Source: Dipteris shenzhenensis | Taxonomy: Eukaryota; Polypodiophyta; Polypodiopsida; Gleicheniales | Length of the DNA stretch: 64,000 nucleotides | Reading direction: 5' to 3' (one strand) | NCBI GenBank assembly: GCA_047967505.1 | Contig: CM106538.1 | In this document: piece by piece, positions 62,225 through 64,000 of the stretch | Position numbering within the stretch: the first letter of the stretch is position 1 | Layout: every line of letters starts with the position of its first letter | Translations under genes and position numbers: made by a program | Notes under the pieces: model-generated | Seen by the model: the letters and a program-made list of their open reading frames with translations, nothing else | What the model was told of the DNA's origin: nothing | Database searches by the model: none

Positions 62225-62358
62225 CACATTGCTTCATCCTGCCCCCGCCCCTTCCGCCCCCCCCCCCCCCCCCCCCCCCCGCCGCCCCCCTTTTCTCTCC
62301 CAAAAAACTAGAAAACTCTCCTCATATGGGAGGTCACAGATGGGGAGGTGACCATACA

Positions 62359-63239
62359 ATCTCCAAGGAGGGGGGGGAACAAGAGCCACACCAAACAAAC
62401 TCAAAAAAAAAAAGGGGAGAAAAAAAGGAACTAAAAAAAATTGTTTGGAAGTGGGCCGTTTTTGTTTGACACCTTTCAACCCTTGGGAAACATGTTTTGT
62501 GGTCACTATGTGCGTATTGCTCTCGCAGCATCATTTTATTAACTTTGTTTGCCAACAAACTATCCCTTTGGCATACTCTTTTGATTTGTTTGTTTACTAT
62601 GGATTACAATCCTTGATGTGAGTGAATTTTCCGAGTATTTGAGAATAAACTTATAAATCAAAGGGTTTCAATTAGTCAATTGTTTTAGAGAATGTAAATG
62701 CTTTATTGTAGGAGGATGATAAAATAAGAAATAAATCTCACCATCTCAAAGTGGAAGTCGTATTCTATCCGTTGCTTTGTGAGATCAATGTTGCAAGTTT
62801 TAAACCAACCATGTGAGACCCCTATTGGACTTGTTGGGCCCTCTTCTTTCTTTCTTGTGCTAGTAGGCAGCGCTTTTGTTTGACAAAGGGGTAGAGATTT
62901 AGAAGCTAACCTTTTGGTGTCGCCAAGAGGGGTTCATATGCTAGCATCCTTGATACCCTCAACCATCTGGATCTCTTTGTCCCCAGAGGACAAACAATAG
63001 GTATAGAAAGCTTCTCTCTTCCTTCAAGATTGAGAAAGAGGCATGGTGGTGGAGCACATTTGTGTGCCTTACCCCCACGCAACCACAGGTTTGAGATTGG
63101 GTCTAGTCGTCTTGGTGAATCAGAGCCTAGTTTACCTTGGACCTCATTAGGTTTTTTCATCCCACCTTTTCATACTGGATGATATTAGATGATGCATCAT
63201 CACACACTAAGCCTTAAGGTATCCCCATTATGTTGTGCT
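62359..63239. other. Stretch without recognisable genes
   Basis: A/G-rich near 62395-62450, then AT-rich. Open frames (for example 63160-62906 minus) carry no known motif. Confidence 0.4.
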
Positions 63240-63640
63240 TCCTAGGCCTCCCCAAGGAGTATAGAGCCATTTTGTCTTTCATGGGGCCGCGCTCGAGACA
63301 TTGACATCAGCCTCGGTGACGTCAGACAGTGGAGTCCCGAAGGTGTGGTTTACTGTAGACAACTTGGATATCCTACGAGAGTAGGTACTTCTAGAGACCT
63401 TGGGAGATGTCTTCAGACACCAGGCTGAGGTTTCAAGTCTACCAGGGTAGTTTATACGTTATAGATGGATGAGCCACCTGTGCCCATGCTTCGTGAGCGG
63501 TCTGTCTTGTTTGCCTAGGGTCCCGTGCATAATCAACAACAGGACATGGGACACAGGACCCTGTCCCCACCTAGTTGAGAGCCAAAGACGTCTTGGTTTA
63601 AACCCCCTGGGTCATCCTGTGGGAGGGGGTTTGGAGTCTG
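63240..63640 (+). mobile_element. LINE ORF1 scrap
   Basis: CCCAAGGAGTATAGAGCCAT at 63252 matches CCGAGGGAGTATAGAGCCAT at 23117, and the following 380 bp keep the same order of short matches (GACGTC, GAGACCTTG, CCCCCTGGGT). It is the second half of the DUF4283/knuckle LINE ORF1 at 22515-24050, strongly decayed. Confidence 0.5.
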
Positions 63641-64000
63641 GACTAGAAAGAAAAAGTTTATTAAAATTATTCGAAAAACCAAGGGGTCAATGAGACTAAA
63701 AGAACGTAGTGAGCTGAGGGGTGGAGCCACTAAGCCAAAACCAACACCCATGAAGAAGGCCAAAGGGTCTATGAGACTAAAGGAACTGATACAATGAATT
63801 CTAGTCTTGTTCTCTACCATCTCGGACAAAGTCGCCATGTCGGAATGAAGAGGACGATGAACTGAAAGAGAAAATGGATGGGATAGAAGGGAACCAAGGG
63901 TTGAAGAAAGGAGAAGGCGGAAGAAGAGGATGAAGGAGCTGAGAGCCCAATGTACCTTCACACCTCACTTTCCGACCCTTGGAAACACCTCCTCTCTGAT
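63641..64000 (-). mobile_element. LINE 3' end, minus strand
   Basis: The minus strand ends with AATTTTAATAAACTTTTTCT at about 63665-63646 and has AGTCTCATAGACCC at about 63778-63765 and AGTCTCATTGACCC at about 63695-63682: two copies of the LINE terminus motif, one on each side of about 85 bp. The LINE body runs off the window to the right. Confidence 0.55.

Larger units (their letters stand above)
58201..62358 (-). mobile_element. Minus-strand gag-only copia element (E6) with two long LTRs
   Basis: Two direct repeats, 58201-about 59326 and 61091-about 62358, match through TACCxxxAGxGGAAGACTGAT, GTCCAAAAGGACACAATA, GCTCCTCGTCGAG and CCTTGATCCCTGCACCTTGC. On the minus strand the right one is the 5' LTR, followed by TGGTATCAGCGC at 61088-61077 (PBS). 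The interior has gag but no pol: a non-autonomous derivative. A minus-strand TATAAAA lies at about 58660. Poly-C of about 27 bases interrupts the right LTR at 62256-62282. No clear target duplication was found. Confidence 0.8.

Noticed and set aside
61638-62303. 221-codon minus-strand frame with a Gly-rich start
   Set aside because: The Gly run is the reverse of a poly-C tract and the frame lies inside an LTR.
58201-62358. Target duplication of E6
   Set aside because: Left flank GAGAG and right flank ATCTC do not match in direct orientation; borders may be misplaced.

Overview
The window is nuclear DNA of a land plant with a large, retrotransposon-rich genome. Sixteen exons with GT-AG junctions join, without any frame break, into a 617-codon stretch of a plant Strawberry-notch-type helicase/chromatin regulator (the FORGETTER1/FGT1 family). 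Everything around and inside that gene is LINE, Ty1-copia, Ty3-like or Penelope-like sequence. Very long repeat-filled introns (4.6, 10.5, 25.7 and more than 15 kb) next to 65-230 bp introns, together with the element repertoire, suggest a fern or another plant with giant introns such as a gymnosperm. This is inference; the sequence does not name the species.

Layout. 1-2974: the 5' end of a minus-strand copia element (gag start, primer-binding site, LTR), a LINE 3' end with a CT tail, then sequence without recognisable genes. 2975-22353: FGT1-like exons 1-13. Intron 6 (5925-10536) carries two LINE relics. Intron 7 (10670-21144) carries a complete Ty1-copia element (E1, 12330-18609, 5-bp target duplication) inserted in a minus-strand LINE relic, and a relic of a Penelope-like reverse transcriptase (19627-20209). 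22354-48059 is one 25.7-kb intron holding, in order: a LINE ORF1 relic, a Ty3-like scrap, copia E2 (24922-29791, no 5' LTR), a LINE RT relic, a copia LTR plus leader, copia E3 (32221-37732, complete, target duplication AATTG), an array of about a dozen small hairpins (37850-38160), copia E4 (39083 to about 43440), a copia gag fragment (E5), an LTR fragment fused to a LINE 3' end, and more LINE debris. 48060-48612: FGT1-like exons 14-16 (PHD finger and the following helix). The next exon is not in the window.

48613-64000 is the start of the next intron or beyond: a plus-strand LINE (49440-57360) split first by a minus-strand LINE (about 50147-53870) and again by a short LTR element with an unrelated intact ORF (54477-56688, target duplication AACAC); then a minus-strand gag-only LTR element (58201-62358); then LINE debris.

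How it fits together. The only host function seen is the FGT1-like gene: Walker A, DECH, SAT and PHD elements are all intact. All retroelement reading frames are broken except small pieces. The broken copia frames are stopped mostly by codons one C-to-T (or G-to-A) step away from CAG, CAA, CGA or TGG, as expected from decay of methylated cytosines. Several LTRs, and one array outside a recognised LTR, carry short hairpins whose arms vary together; this is the structure least explained by ordinary annotation.
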